Source of the DNA: Elephas maximus indicus
Taxonomy: Eukaryota > Chordata > Mammalia > Proboscidea > Elephantidae
NCBI RefSeq assembly: GCF_024166365.1
Contig: NC_064837.1
Coordinates: forward strand, 78,549,553 to 78,613,552
DNA length: 64,000 bases
Reading direction: 5' to 3'
Both the position numbers and the translations under genes were made by a program. The notes beneath the pieces were generated by a model. It was not told the origin of the DNA, searched no databases, and worked only from the letters and a program-made list of their open reading frames with translations. Below, one piece after another: positions 25,001-36,360 of this stretch (positions are counted from its first letter, which is position 1; every line of letters begins with the position of its first letter).

Positions 25001-25131
25001 AAACCCATTACCATCGAGTCAATTCCGACTCATAGCAACCCATAGGGTTTCCAAGGAGCAGCTTGTGGATTCGAACTCCCAGCCCTTTGGTCAGCAGCAG
25101 TAGCTCTTAACCACTGAGCCGCCAGGGCTCC
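25001..25131 (-). mobile_element. AfroSINE
   Basis: Minus-strand SINE running from AAACCCATTACCATCGAGTC to the tRNA-like end 'GAGCCGCCAGGGCTCC'. Flanking TAGAGATAAG / TAGAGAGAAT looks like a decayed target duplication. Confidence 0.9.
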
Positions 25132-25395
25132 AATAGAGAGAATAGAGGAGGTGAATGAAGGAGGCACTCTGAAAAAAGAATTTAATAAATTTCATGGCTA
25201 ATAAGGCAAAAGAAAGGAAGAGCCTACTATAATTTTGTCTCCAATCATCATTTGTATTTGCATTTTTACTATTTTTCATTGAATTGCCACCTTATTTTTC
25301 TCTAGTTTTTGCTTAGTTACTAAAGTTGCAATTGTCTTAGCATCTCCAATTCCAGACCCTTGAATTTCCAGTGCCCACTGGTTTCGCATACGTAC

Positions 25396-25442
25396 ACACA
25401 CACACACACACACACACGTGTATACACATACACACACACATA
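25396..25442. repeat. (CA)n compound microsatellite
   Basis: CA repeats are interrupted by GTGTATA and continue as ACACACACAC. This explains the Thr-His and Cys-Val frames on either strand. Confidence 0.95.
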
Positions 25443-25564
25443 TGTATCATCTCTTTATTATCTATTTGGAAAGAAGACAGTAAGGCAGTCCCCAGTACTG
25501 AAGATTCAAAATACAGCCCAAGTTTTCTCATGCCTACGTCCATGGTAGATCGAATTTTAATGTA

Positions 25565-26318
25565 AAAATCTGCGTTTATTCAGTCCCATTCAAGGGTCTG
25601 AGGCCCATCCTCCTCCCTGTGACTGAGAGACCCAGTAACGATGAGCATAAATGCCCATCTAGCCCAAGCTGGCAGTATTACCTGCCATGGCAGGACTCAG
25701 CAAGGATCTAGAGAGAAGGCTCCTTCCTGTGAAAAAGGGTGCCATTTTCTTAAGCAAGGAGGTCTGGAATTCTGAAGACAAGATTTCAACAACGGGGTGT
25801 GGAAGCGACCGCGGCTCAAACATAAAGGCATAGGGCCTGGTCAGAAATGGAGAGAGGTGCTCCTCTGGAGGACCCAGTTTTCCTGGGACTTACCCTTATG
25901 GGGCTACAGGGAAAACTCAAGTTATCTAGATTTTAAGCTTTGTCTTTCCTCTGTTGTGTTCTGAAAGTGCTTGTCTCTGAGATTCTCCTCTCTTAAGTCC
26001 TTTATGAAATTGCTGTAACACTAAAATTTTAATAATGTAACGAAACCCATATTTAAACAAATATCCTATTTATCTAATAATTTCCACTATTAAACTTTTG
26101 ACCATTTTGTGAAACATAGCACATTGCAATAATAAGAAATTATAAGATAAGGCTTCTTTACAATGCTTAGCAACAGATTACTTAATTAAACAATAAATGA
26201 GAGCATGGTGCATGATATGGAATACCGTGTAATGACACAAATCAATGCACCAAAAACCCACACAGCATTATCCACAGTGCAGCACACTCTGATGAAGTCC
26301 CACAGTGCCCAGAACTAC
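25565..26318. other. Intronic interval before the third exon, no other feature
   Basis: No repeat family was recognised. AT content rises toward the exon at 26319-26473. Confidence 0.35.
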
Positions 26319-26473
26319 CTTTCACAGGTGAAGACAGACTCCAATGTGGCTCCAGGCTCTCTGACAATGACCTTCTCGCAGTACCAGTGCTGCGATTTAT
26401 CATGGGCCTCACAGCGCAACAGCACCTTCTGCAGTTTTCCAAGAGACACTGCTTCCACTTGAAACATATCAGT
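26319..26473 (-). CDS. PLAT-domain protein, internal exon 3 of 4 (second half of last PLAT domain)
   Basis: This is a 155-base minus-strand segment. The acceptor is TTTCTTGCACCAG and the donor GAAAG|GTAGTT. It begins in phase 0, exactly as the 37234-37385 exon ends, and finishes with two bases (AG) of an arginine codon. The peptide starts TDMFQVEAVSLGKLQKVLLR, continues CEAHDKSQHWYCEKVIVREP and ends VFTCE. In PLAT/LH2 domains this is the F-x-V-E-A-x-x-L-G-x-L-x-K strand, the loop before the conserved tryptophan (here H-W-Y-C-E-K-V-I-V), and the strand leading to the next W-L. Joining it to the previous exon gives an uninterrupted ...KFQRGQ-TDMFQVEA... core, as in LOXHD1-type repeats. Conserved hydrophobic positions are intact and no stop is present, so it looks functional. 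The distance to the next exon is 14.6 kb. Confidence 0.88.
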
Positions 26474-26936
26474 CTGGTGCAAGAAACAGAGAAAAGCCCC
26501 ACAGAAATAACTAGGCTCCAGCAGTGACAGACACAGGCAATAATGGCAGCCCACGGACTGCTGGAGCAGCACAAGTTTTTGTAAGAGATCATGTCACTAC
26601 AGTTAGCAACCAAAACGGGCTTAAGGAAAGAAAAATAAGAAAATAACTTTTTTTTTTAATCTTTAAAAATATGTTTCTGGCTATATTTTTTCTCCCTGTC
26701 AGTTTCATTTACTCCATTTTTAGTAGCATCCAACGTAATAAATGAACAGAGCCTAGTACGAAGGCCTCCAGTCCGTGGCTTCTCTCTCGTTTCAATGCCT
26801 GCAGCTGTGAAGCGGTGTGTGAGGGGGTCAGGCTGCGGCCACGTGACCTGGCAGATGCTGCTCTTCTCTGCGGCATGTGGAACAGCTTTCCTCTTTCTCT
26901 CCCTTCTTTCCCTCCTACCTTCCTTCTTTTCTTCAG

Positions 26937-27138
26937 TAACTTCTCTTCTGAACCTTCCTCTGTAAACATCACCCAGCACATTCTTAGGTTTGTTGTGAAA
27001 GAGCATCCTGGAATCTCCGTTCCCAAACAGAATCAGTTTGTCAAAAAACTGACTGGCATTTCTGAAGAGACTCAGAGTCTAAAGCAAACGCTAGCACATT
27101 GCAGCAAAAAGAACGGCTTCACAAATTGCTTCCATTGT
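26937..27138 (+). other. Exon-like open segment of unknown nature
   Basis: A very long pyrimidine tract ending TTCTTTTCTTCAG at 26936 precedes an open plus-strand frame that reads F-V-V-K-E-H-P-G-I-S then VPKQNQFVKKLTGISEETQS. No convincing donor follows, and a SINE begins near 27163. The L-T-G-I-S stretch faintly recalls 3'-5' exonuclease folds, but this is too short to assign. The segment is antisense to the PLAT-domain gene, inside its intron. It could be a lost exon, a pseudogene scrap or chance. Confidence 0.2.
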
Positions 27139-27162
27139 TGGGGAGAATTCTTTTTTTATCGT

Positions 27163-27353
27163 TCAATCAGCTGTAACCCACAGAGGCCCCATATGTGTCA
27201 GGGTAGGACTGCCTCACAGGGTTTCCAACGGCCGATTTTTTGAGGTGGATCGCTGTGTCTTTCTTCCAAGGTCCCTCTGGCTGGACTCCAGCCTCCGACC
27301 TTTCAGTTATCATATAAGCCTTAACCTTAACCTTCTGCACCGCCTAGGGACTC
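27163..27353 (-). mobile_element. Older AfroSINE-family variant
   Basis: Diverged SINE with 'GGCCCCATATGTGTCAGGGT', a TTTCCAACGGCCGATTTTTT insert and the tRNA-like end 'TGCACCGCCTAGGGACTC'. The extra middle segment separates it from the short young type. Confidence 0.7.
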
Positions 27354-27649
27354 TGTTGTTTAGAAAAACCACCTGAGCAAAGCGTCACAAATATAATGAA
27401 ATCTGAGAGGTTCCCCAAAATGACACTTGACAGTTACCTACCCTCATGGTAAAAATGCAAATATTTATTTGAAAAAAAAAAAAAAGTATTGTTCGTATTT
27501 TCTATATGGGATGGGTTTTCTTCATTGCTGCTGCATTGTTACCATATTCAATTTCAATTCAGCATTTGAAGATATACTGCCTAGGTCTCACTGTTGGTTC
27601 CACATTGTCAATGGCAATCTTCTCTTGTTTAGACCAGAACAAGGCCATT

Positions 27650-27850
27650 CAAACCCATTACCAGTGACTCAAACCTGACTCATAGCAACCCTATAGGACA
27701 GAGTAGGACTACTCTACAGGCTTTCCAAGGCTGTAAACTTACAGAAGCAGACTGCCACATCTTTCTCTCCCAGAGCAGCTGGTGGGTCCAAACTACCAAC
27801 CTTTAGGTTCACAGTTGAGCACTTAACCACTGCACCACTAGGTCTCCTTC
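27650..27850 (-). mobile_element. AfroSINE variant with longer core, perfect target duplication
   Basis: It has the standard core plus an extra 'CTTACAGAAGCAGACTGCCA' segment. It is flanked by CAAGGCCATT at 27640-27649 and 27851-27860. Confidence 0.9.
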
Positions 27851-28286
27851 CAAGGCCATTACTAGCCCAATAATGATGCTTCTGTAAATCACATCAGGAT
27901 GGTTTGTGCAGCTTATTGGGTGTGCTTGATGGTCTCATTGTCACTATCTTGCATTACCAGTGTGCCTTTACAAAGCACATACTATGAGGTACATCACCTG
28001 TTACAGCGGATGTGCTTGATGCCCCACTTCATGTCCCAGGGCCCATTTGGGGGTTCATCTAGTGCTCTGGTTCATAGTTTAGGCATGCCATCAGCTTTGT
28101 GTCTTAATTCCTTGTGTCTCACTGCTTCTTTGCCTGAGGGCTTCTCCCGGGCAAATAATTCTAAGGGATGTTCTTCAAGGTTCTTCTGAAGGTCCCTCGC
28201 AAGAAGGAACCCTAGTAGTAACCAGCTCTTTAATATCCCTATATTGGCTTTTCTCCCTTTCCCACCTTACTTTACCCAGTCCTTTA

Positions 28287-28444
28287 AACCCTGGTGGTAT
28301 AGTGGTTAAGTGCTACTGCTACTAACCAAAGGGTCAGCAGTTCAAATCCACCAGGCGCTCCTTGGAAACTCTATGGGCAGTTCTACTCTGTCCTATAGGG
28401 TCGCTATGAGTCTGAATCGACTCAACAGCAATGGGCTTGGCTTG
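28287..28444 (+). mobile_element. AfroSINE, full-length
   Basis: It runs from AAACCCTGGTGGTATAGTGG through GTTCAAATCC and the common core to a GGCTTGGCTTGGC tail. Confidence 0.9.
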
Positions 28445-28641
28445 GCTTACTTCCTAGGTGCTTACTAGGTAAATTATCTGCACTCAAGTCTTCATCTCAT
28501 GATCTGCTTTGGGGCAAACCCAAACTAAGATACTTCATCAAGATCCAGATATATTGCCTGAATTAGCTTTATGGGTTTTTCTTGTATCTTAAAGTAATTT
28601 TAGTTTTGAAGGCAATTAAACCAGGTCTATTATGTACATCT

Positions 28642-29592
28642 CCCATGTGTCTGTCAGTTTGTCATACTGTGGAGGCTTGCGTGTTGCTATGATGCTGGAA
28701 GCTATGCCACTGGTATTCAAATACCAGCAGGGTCACCCATGTCAGACATGTTTTAGCTGAACTTTCAGACTAAGACAGACTAGGAAGAAGGAACCAGCAG
28801 TCAGCTTCTGAAAATATTTATCCAGCAAAAACCTGATGAATATTAGTGGTACATTATTTGATATGGTGCTGGAAAACGAGCCCCCCAGGTTGGAAGGCAC
28901 TCAAAAGACGACTGGGAAAAAGCTGCTTCCTCAAAGTAGAGTAAGCCTTAATGATTAGATGGAGTCAAGCTTTCAGGACCTTCCTTTGCTGATGTGGCAT
29001 GTCTCAAAATGAGAAGAAACAACTGCAAACATCCATTAATAATCAGAATGTGGAATGTACAAAGTATGAATCTAGGAAAATTGGAAGTCATTAAAATTGA
29101 AACATCAACATTGATAGCCTAGGTATTAGTGAGCTGAAATGGACTGGTATTGGTCATTCTGAATTGGGCAATTATATGGTCTCCTCTGCAGGAAACAACA
29201 ACTTGAGGAGGAATGGTGTTGCATTCATCGTCAAAAAGAACATTTCAAGATGCATCCTGAAGTACAACGCAGTCAGTGATAGGATAATATCCATACACTT
29301 ACAAGGAAGACCACTTAGTATGACTATCATTCAAATTTATACACCAACCACTAAGGTCAAAGATGAAGACATTGAAGATTTTTACCAACTTCTGCAGTCT
29401 GAAATTGATCAAACATGCAATCAGGATGCATTGATAATCACTGGTGATTGACACTGGAAAGTTGGAAATAAAGAAGAAGGATCAGTAGTTGGAAAACATG
29501 GCCTCGCTGATAGAAATGATGCTGGAGATCGCATGATTGAATTTTGCGAGACCAAAGACTTCTTCACTGCAAATACCTTCTTTTACCAACAC
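28642..29592 (+). mobile_element. RTE LINE, 5' half of the outer element of a nest
   Basis: It carries the RTE 5' region (from CCCATGTGTCTGTCAGTTTG) and the endonuclease part. An open frame at 29164-29451 reads IISIHLQGRPLSMTIIQIYT and ends ALIITGD, a typical endonuclease beta-strand pair. The element continues after a 3.6-kb insertion at 33199. The two parts total about 3.2 kb, the usual RTE length. A stop (TGA) follows GD at 29449-29451. Confidence 0.88.
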
Positions 29593-32500
29593 TTGTTGTT
29601 GTTGTTGTTAGGTGCCATCAAGTTGGCTCCGACATGTAGAGACCCCATGCACGACACAACGATACATTGCCTGGTGCTGCGCCATCCTCACAATTATTGC
29701 TATGCTTGAGCCCATTGTTTCAGCCATTGTGTCAATCCATCTTATTGAGGGTCTTCTTCTTTTTTCTGACCCTCTACTTTGTCAAACATGATGCCCTTCT
29801 CCAGGCACTGATTCCTCTTGATAACATGTCCAAAGTATGTGAGACGGAGTCTCACCACCCTTTCTTCTAAGGAGCTTTCAGGTTGTACTTCTTCCAAGAC
29901 AGATTTGTTTGTTCTTTTGGCAGTCCATGGTATATTCAATATTCTTCACCAACATCACAATTCAAAGGCATCAGTTCTTTCATATGAAATCTGGACATGA
30001 ATAAGGAAGACAGAAGAAGAACTGGAGCATTTGAATTGTGATGCTGGCAAAGAATACTGAATATGGACTGCCAAAGGAAAAAAGAAATCTGTCTTGGAAG
30101 AAGTACAACCAGAATGCACCTTAAAAGCAAGGATGGTGAGACTACATCTTACATACTTTGGACATGTTGTCAGGAGAGATCAGTCCTTGGAGAAGGATGT
30201 CATGCTTGGTGAAGTGCAGGGTCAATGAAAAAGAGGATTGACACAGTTGCTACAACAATGAGCTTAAGCATAATGATTGTGGGGATGGTGCAGGACTTGG
30301 CACTATTTTGTTCTGTTATACCTAGGGTCACTATGAGTCAGAACCAACTCAATGGCACCAAACAACGAGAACAACTATTCTTCTTCGGCTTTTCTTATTC
30401 ATTGTCCAGCTTTCACATGCATAGGAGGTGACTGTCAGGTGCACCTTAACCCTCAATGTGATATCTTTGCTTTTCAACACTTTAAAGGGGGTCTTTTGCA
30501 GCAGATTTGCCCAATGCAATGGGTCTTGTGATTTCTTGACTGCTGCTTCCATGAGTGCTGATTGTGAGTCCAAGTAAAAAAAAATCCTTGACAACCTCGA
30601 TCTTTTCTCTGTTTATCATGATGTTGCTTATTGGTCCAGTTGTGAGGATTTTGATTTCCTTTATGTTGAGTGTAATCCATCCTGATGGCTGTGGTCTTTG
30701 ATCTTCATCAGTGTTTGAAGTCCTCTTCACTTTCAGCAAACAAGGTTGTGCCAGCTACACAATGTAGGTTTTTTAATGAGTCTTCCTCCAGTTCTGAAGC
30801 CCTGTTCTTCTTCATATAGTCCAGCTTCTCGGATTATTTGCTCGACATACAGATTGAATAGGTATGGTGAAAGGACACAACACTGACACACACTTTTCCT
30901 GGCTTTAAACCGTTCAGTATCCCCTTGTTCTGTTCCAACGGCTGCCTCTTGACCTATGTACAGGTTCGTCATGAGCACAATTATGTATTCTGGAATTCCC
31001 ATTCTTTGCAATGTTATCCATAATTTGTTATGATCTACACAGTCGATGCCTTAGCATAGTTAATAAAACACAGGAAAACATCTTTCTGGCATTCTCTGCT
31101 TTCAGCCAGGATCCATCTGACTTCAGTAATGATATCCTTGGTTCCACATCCTCTTCTATATCCAGCCTGAATTTCTGGCAGTTCCCTGTCGATATAATGC
31201 TACAACTGCTTTTGCATGATCTTCAGCAAAATTTTACTTGCGTGTGATATTAATGATATCGTTCAATAATTTCCACATTTGGTTGGGTCATCTTTCTTGG
31301 GAATAGGCATAAATATTGATTGTCTTCAGTTGGTTGGCCAGGTAGCTGTCTTCTAAATTTATTGGCATAGAAGAGTGAGCACTTTCAGCTCTACATCAGT
31401 TTGTTGAAATATCTTAATTGGTATTTCATCAATTCCCAGAGCCTGGTTTTTCACCAATGCCGTCAGTGCAACTTGGACTTCTTCCTTCAGTACCATTGAT
31501 TCCTGATCATATGCTACCTCCTGAAATGGCTGAACACTGACAGGTCCTTTTTGCTATAGTTACTCTACGGATTTCTTCCATCTTCTTTGATGCTTCCTGT
31601 GTCATTTAATATTTTCCCCATAGAATCCTTCAATATTGCAACTCAAGGCTTGAATTTTTTCTTTAGATATTTCAGCTTGAGAAATGTTAAGCGTGTTCTT
31701 CCCTTTTTGTTTTCGATCTCCAGGTCTTTGCACATGTTGCCATAATACTTTACTTTGTCTTCTCCAGCCACCCTTTGAAATCATCTGTTCAGCTCTTCTA
31801 CTTTATCATTTTTTCCTTTTGTTTTAGCTGCTTGATGTTTGAAAGCAAGTTTCAGAGTCTCTTCTGACATCCATTTAGGTCATTTGTTTCTCTCCTCTTT
31901 TTAACGACCTCTTGCTTTCTTCAGTATGATGTCCTTGATGTCATTCCACAACTCATCTGGTCTTTGGTCACAAGTGTTCAACACGTCCAATCTCTTCTTG
32001 AGATGGTCCCTAAATTCAGATGGGATATACTCAATATCGTATTTTGGCTCTCATGGACTGTTTTAATTTTCTTCAGTTCCAACTTGAACTTTTATATGAG
32101 TAATTGATGGCCTGACCCACAGTCGGCCCCTGGCCTTGTTCTGACTGATGATACTAAGCTTTTCCATCCACAGATGTAGTCAATTTGATTCCTGTATATT
32201 CTATCTGGTGAGGTCCATGTGTATAGTCACTGCTTATGTTGATGAAAAAAAGGTACTTGCAATGAAGAAGTCTTTGGTCTTGCAAAATTCAATTACGCGA
32301 TCTCCAGCACTGTTTCTATCACCAAGGCCATATTTTCCAACTACCGATCCTTCTTCTTTGTTTCCAACTCTCACGTGCCAATCACCAATAATTATCAGTG
32401 CATCCTGATTTAATGTTCAGTCAATTTTAGACTGCAGAAGTTGGTAAAAATCTTCAGCTTCTCCATCTTTGGCCTTAGTCGTTGGTGTGTAAATATGAAT

Positions 32501-33198
32501 AATAGTCATACTAATTAGTCTTCCTTGTAGGTGTATGGATATTATCCTATCACTGACAATGTTGTACTTCAGGATAGATCTTGAAATGTGCTTTTTGACA
32601 ATGAATGAAACGCCATTCCTCTTCAAGTTGTTGTTTCCAGCACAGTAAACCATATAATTGTCTGATTCAAAATGACCAATAGTAGTCCATTTTAGCTCAC
32701 TAATGCCTAGGATATTGATGTTTATCTGTGCCGTTTTATTTTCGACAACTCCAGTTTTCCTAGATTCATACTTTGTACTTTCCACAGTCTGATTATTAAT
32801 GGATGTGTGCAGCTGTTTCTTCTCGTTTTGAGTTGTGCAACATCAGCAAAAGAACGTCTCAAAAGCTTGACTCCATTCGTGTCATTAACGTTGACTCTAC
32901 TTTGAGGAGGCAGCTCTTCCCCAGTTGTCTTTTGAGTGTCTTCCAACCCGAGGGGCTCATCTTCTGGCACTATATCAGACAATGTTCCATTGCTATTTAT
33001 CAGGCTTTTGCTGGCTAAGTCTTTTCAGAAGTAGACTGCTGGTTCCTTCTTCCTAGTCTGTCTTAAATCTATAAGCCCAGCTAAAACCTGTCCACTATGG
33101 GTGACCCTGCTGGTATTTGAATACCGGTGGCATAGCTTCCAGCATCACAACAACTCTCAACCCCCCACAGTACGACAAAACTGACAGATGCGTGGGGG
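29593..33198 (-). mobile_element. RTE LINE inserted in the outer RTE, opposite strand
   Basis: It starts at its 3' end (TTGTTGTTGTTGTTAGGTGCC reversed) and runs on the minus strand to the RTE 5' end at about 33198. Without a nested piece at 29981-30377 it is about 3.2 kb and apparently full-length. Flanks TTTACCAACA (left) and TTCATCAACA (right) look like its target duplication in the outer RTE. Open frames (32417-32785, 32722-32982, 30733-31011 minus) are endonuclease and RT scraps. The Y-A-D-D RT site near 30755-30766 is mutated. Confidence 0.88.
29981..30377 (+). mobile_element. 5'-truncated RTE inserted in the minus-strand RTE
   Basis: It contains only the RTE 3' end (from CATATGAAATCTGGAC to ATGGCACCAAACAACGAGAAC). 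The host RTE breaks at AGTTCTT and resumes at ATTCTTC. Together with 29593-29975 it makes an inverted pair with arms of nearly 400 bases. Confidence 0.85.
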
Positions 33199-35452
33199 TT
33201 CATCAACATAAACAGTGGCTATACACATGGACCTCACCAGATGGAATACACAGGAATCAAATTGACTACATCTGTGGAAAGAGATGATGGAAAAGCTCAA
33301 TATCATCAGTCAGAACAAGGCCAGGGGCCGAATGCAGAACAGACCATCAGTTGCTCATATGCAAGTTCAAGCTGAAACCAAAGAAAATTAGAACAGTCCA
33401 CAAGAGCCAAAGTATGACCCTGAGTATATCCCATCTGAATTTAGAGACCATTTCAAGAACAGATTGGATGTGTTGAACACTAATGACTAAAGACCAGATG
33501 AGTTGTGGAACGACATCAAGGGCATCATACATGAAGAAAACAAGAGGCCATTAGAAAGATGAAAAGAAAGAAAACACCAAAATAGCTGTCAGAAGAGATC
33601 TGAAACTTGCTCTTGAATATCAAGTATCTAAGGTGAAAGGAAGAAATGATGAAGTAAAAGAGCTGAACTGACGATTTCAAAGGGCGGTTCAAGAAGACAA
33701 AGTAAAGTATTATGATGACATGTGCAAAGACCTGAAGATGGAAAACCAAATGGAAGAACACGCTTAGCATTTGTCAAGCTGAAAGAACTAAAGAAAAAAT
33801 ACAAGCCTCAAGTTGCAGTATTGAAGGATTCTATGGGGAAAATGTTAAACAACTCAGGAAGCACCGGAAGAAGATGGAAGGAATCCACAGAGTCACTATA
33901 CCAAAAAGAATTGGTTGGCATTCAACCATTTCAGGAGGTATCACATAAGCAGGAACCAATGGTACTGAAGGAAGAAGTCCAAGCTGCACTGAAGGCATTG
34001 GTGAAAAACAAGGCTCCAGGAATTAATGGAATACCAACTGAGATGTCTCAACAAATGGATGCAACACTGGAAGTACTCACTCCCCTGTGCCAAGGAATTT
34101 GGAAGACGGCTACCTGGCCAACCGACTGGAAGAGATCTATATTTATGCCTATTTGCAAGAGCAGTGATCCCACCGAATATGGAAATTATTGAACAATATC
34201 ATTAATATCATACACAAGTAAAATTTTGCTGAAGATCATTCAAAAGCAGCTGCAGCAGCATATCGACAGTGAACTGCCAGAAATTCATGCCAGATCCAGA
34301 AGAGGACACGGAACTAGGAATATCATTGCTGATGTCAGGTGGATCCTGGCTGAAAGCAGAGAATACAAGAAAGACGTTTGTCTGTGTTTTATTGACTATG
34401 CAGAGGCATTCAACTGTGTGGATCATAACAAATTATGGATAACACTGCAAAGAATGGGAATTCCAGAACACTTAATTGTGCTCATGAGGAACCTGTACAT
34501 AGATCAAGAGGCAGTCGCTGGAACAGAACAAGGGAACACTGTGTGGTTTAACGTCTGGAAAGGTGTTCATCAGGGTTGTACCCTTTCACCATACGTATAC
34601 AATCTGTATGCTGAGCAAATAATTCGAAAAGCTAGTCTATATGAAGAAGAACGGGGCATCAGGACTGGAGGAAGACTCATTAACAACCTGCGTTATGCAG
34701 ATGACACAACTTTGCTTGCTGAAAGTGAAGAGGACTTCAAACACTTACTAATGAAGATCAAAGACCACAGCCTTCAGTATGGATTACAACTCATCATAAA
34801 GAAAGCCAAAACCCTCACAACTAGACTAATAAACAACATCATGATAAACAGGGAAAAGACTGAAGGATTTCATTTTACTTGGATTCAGAGTCAACACTCA
34901 TGGAAGCAGCAGTCAAGAAATCAAAAGACACATTTCATTGGGCAAATCTGCTACAAGAGACCTCTTTTAAAGTTTTGAAAAGCAAAGATGTCACCTTGAA
35001 GACTAAGGTGCACCTGACCCAAGCCACGGTATTTTAATCACCTCCTATGCATGTGAAAGCTGGAGGATGAGTAAGGAAAACCAAAGAATTGTGGTGTTGG
35101 CCAAGAATATGGAATATACCATGGATTGCCAAAAGAATGAACAAATTTGTCTTGGAAAAAGTTTAACTAGAATGCTCCTTTGAAGTAAGGACAGTGAGGC
35201 TATGTCTCACATACTTTGGACATGTTATCAGGAGGGCTCAGTCTCTGGAGAAGGACATCATACTTGGTAAAGTAGAGGGTCAGCGAGAAAGAGGAAGACC
35301 CTCAATAAGACGGATTGACACAGTGGTTGCAACAATGGTCTGAAGCATAATGATTGTGAGGATGGCATAAGATCAGGCAGTGTTTCATTCTGTTGTACAT
35401 AGGGTTACTATGAGTTGGAATCGACTCGATGGCACCTAACAACAAAAACAAC
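33199..35452 (+). mobile_element. RTE LINE, 3' part of the outer element of the nest
   Basis: It continues the endonuclease from 29592 (ATCAACATAAACAGTGGCTA), then the connecting region and RT (frames 33722-34192 and 34226-34978). It ends in ATGGCACCTAACAACAAAAA. The RT palm motif Y-A-D-D is intact at 34694-34705, and flanking text reads L-R-Y-A-D-D-T-T-L-L-A-E-S. A stop near 34191 and frameshifts after 34978 show decay. Confidence 0.9.
33722..34978 (+). pseudogene. RTE reverse transcriptase remnant (two frames)
   Basis: RTE elements encode one protein with an AP-type endonuclease and a reverse transcriptase. Frame 33722-34192 covers the RT entry region (ending near a stop in ...PTEYGNY). 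Frame 34226-34978 covers the fingers and palm, with FIDYAEAFNCVDHN, GVHQGCTLSPYVYNLYAEQI and Y-A-D-D at 34694-34705. These are the classic RT blocks. The stop between them and the lost C-terminus make it non-functional. It is the longest retroelement-coding frame in the window (250 residues). Confidence 0.85.
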
Positions 35453-36360
35453 GTTATGTATGTTGCTGCCTTTTGATTACACCGCTGGACACCTTGTGGA
35501 GAAAATGACACCAAGGATCCCAATCAGTGGTTAAGACAATGCTCTGTACACTATTGGCCTCAAATAGATATGTTCATTTACTGACCGACCAGACACTCTT
35601 TTATGAAGTAGAAACACTTGAACTTCCCAGGGCAACTGAAATGGCCTAGTAACTATTTAAGGTTCAGTCTGTTAAGGGCATCTAGCCAAATCTTTGGAAC
35701 ATCTGTGAATATATGTAGTTTCTAAATTTTGGTACTATTTCTTAAATACAGTATCTTGCAGCTGGTGTCACACTGGTGTTTCATTAGCTCATGGTTAAAG
35801 ATGCGGGTTGTGGCTGGTGTGAAATAATTCTTGAAGTTATCTGGCATTTTCGGTACATTACATTCATTACAAGCATTGAGGAAAATCATAGAAAACATAC
35901 AAAATCTAACATAAATCAGGGAAGAAAAACACTTTCATATCTCTGATTCCAAACTTCAGAACAGATACCATTAAGCCCCACATATTTACTCTTTTTTATA
36001 CTCTGATTGCAACTATACCTCCCACCAAATTTTAATGTCAGTCCATATATATCCTCCCCACTCTGGTAAATTCTATACGTAGTGATGACTTCTAAAAGAT
36101 TAAACATGGAAATGACTTGCAGAAGGCAATATGTAAAGAAATCTCAGCATGCTGTTGCACGTGGTACAGCACTGCTCCAAAATGTTCTATGCTAGCCAGT
36201 GGAGCCAACTCGCTCACAGCCGGGGCAGGCAGAGCCTGAACACGGACTGGAAAGTGGCTTAATGAGAGGGCCTTGGACTGATGGAAAGCTCTGAAGGTTT
36301 CAGGCCATAACTCCACCGATCACTCAGCATAATACCAATATTAGTATCATGGTATCTAAA
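35453..36360. other. Intronic interval with no recognised gene
   Basis: The minus-strand frames 35916-36107 and 36092-36316 have no supporting splice or domain evidence. The exons on either side (37234-37385 and 26319-26473) already join in phase without them. Confidence 0.35.

Noticed and set aside
26242..26613. 123-residue minus-strand frame overlapping the third exon
   Set aside because: It is a shadow in another frame of the real PLAT exon at 26319-26473.
26656..27026. Two overlapping Arg/Lys/Glu-rich minus-strand frames
   Set aside because: They translate the reverse of a long pyrimidine tract; low complexity, no domain.
33722..34978. Host gene with reverse-transcriptase similarity
   Set aside because: It sits inside an RTE element with tails and target duplication; it is transposon coding sequence.
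36092..36316. Possible additional minus-strand exon
   Set aside because: The exons on each side already join in phase and give an intact domain; no splice signals or PLAT motifs here.
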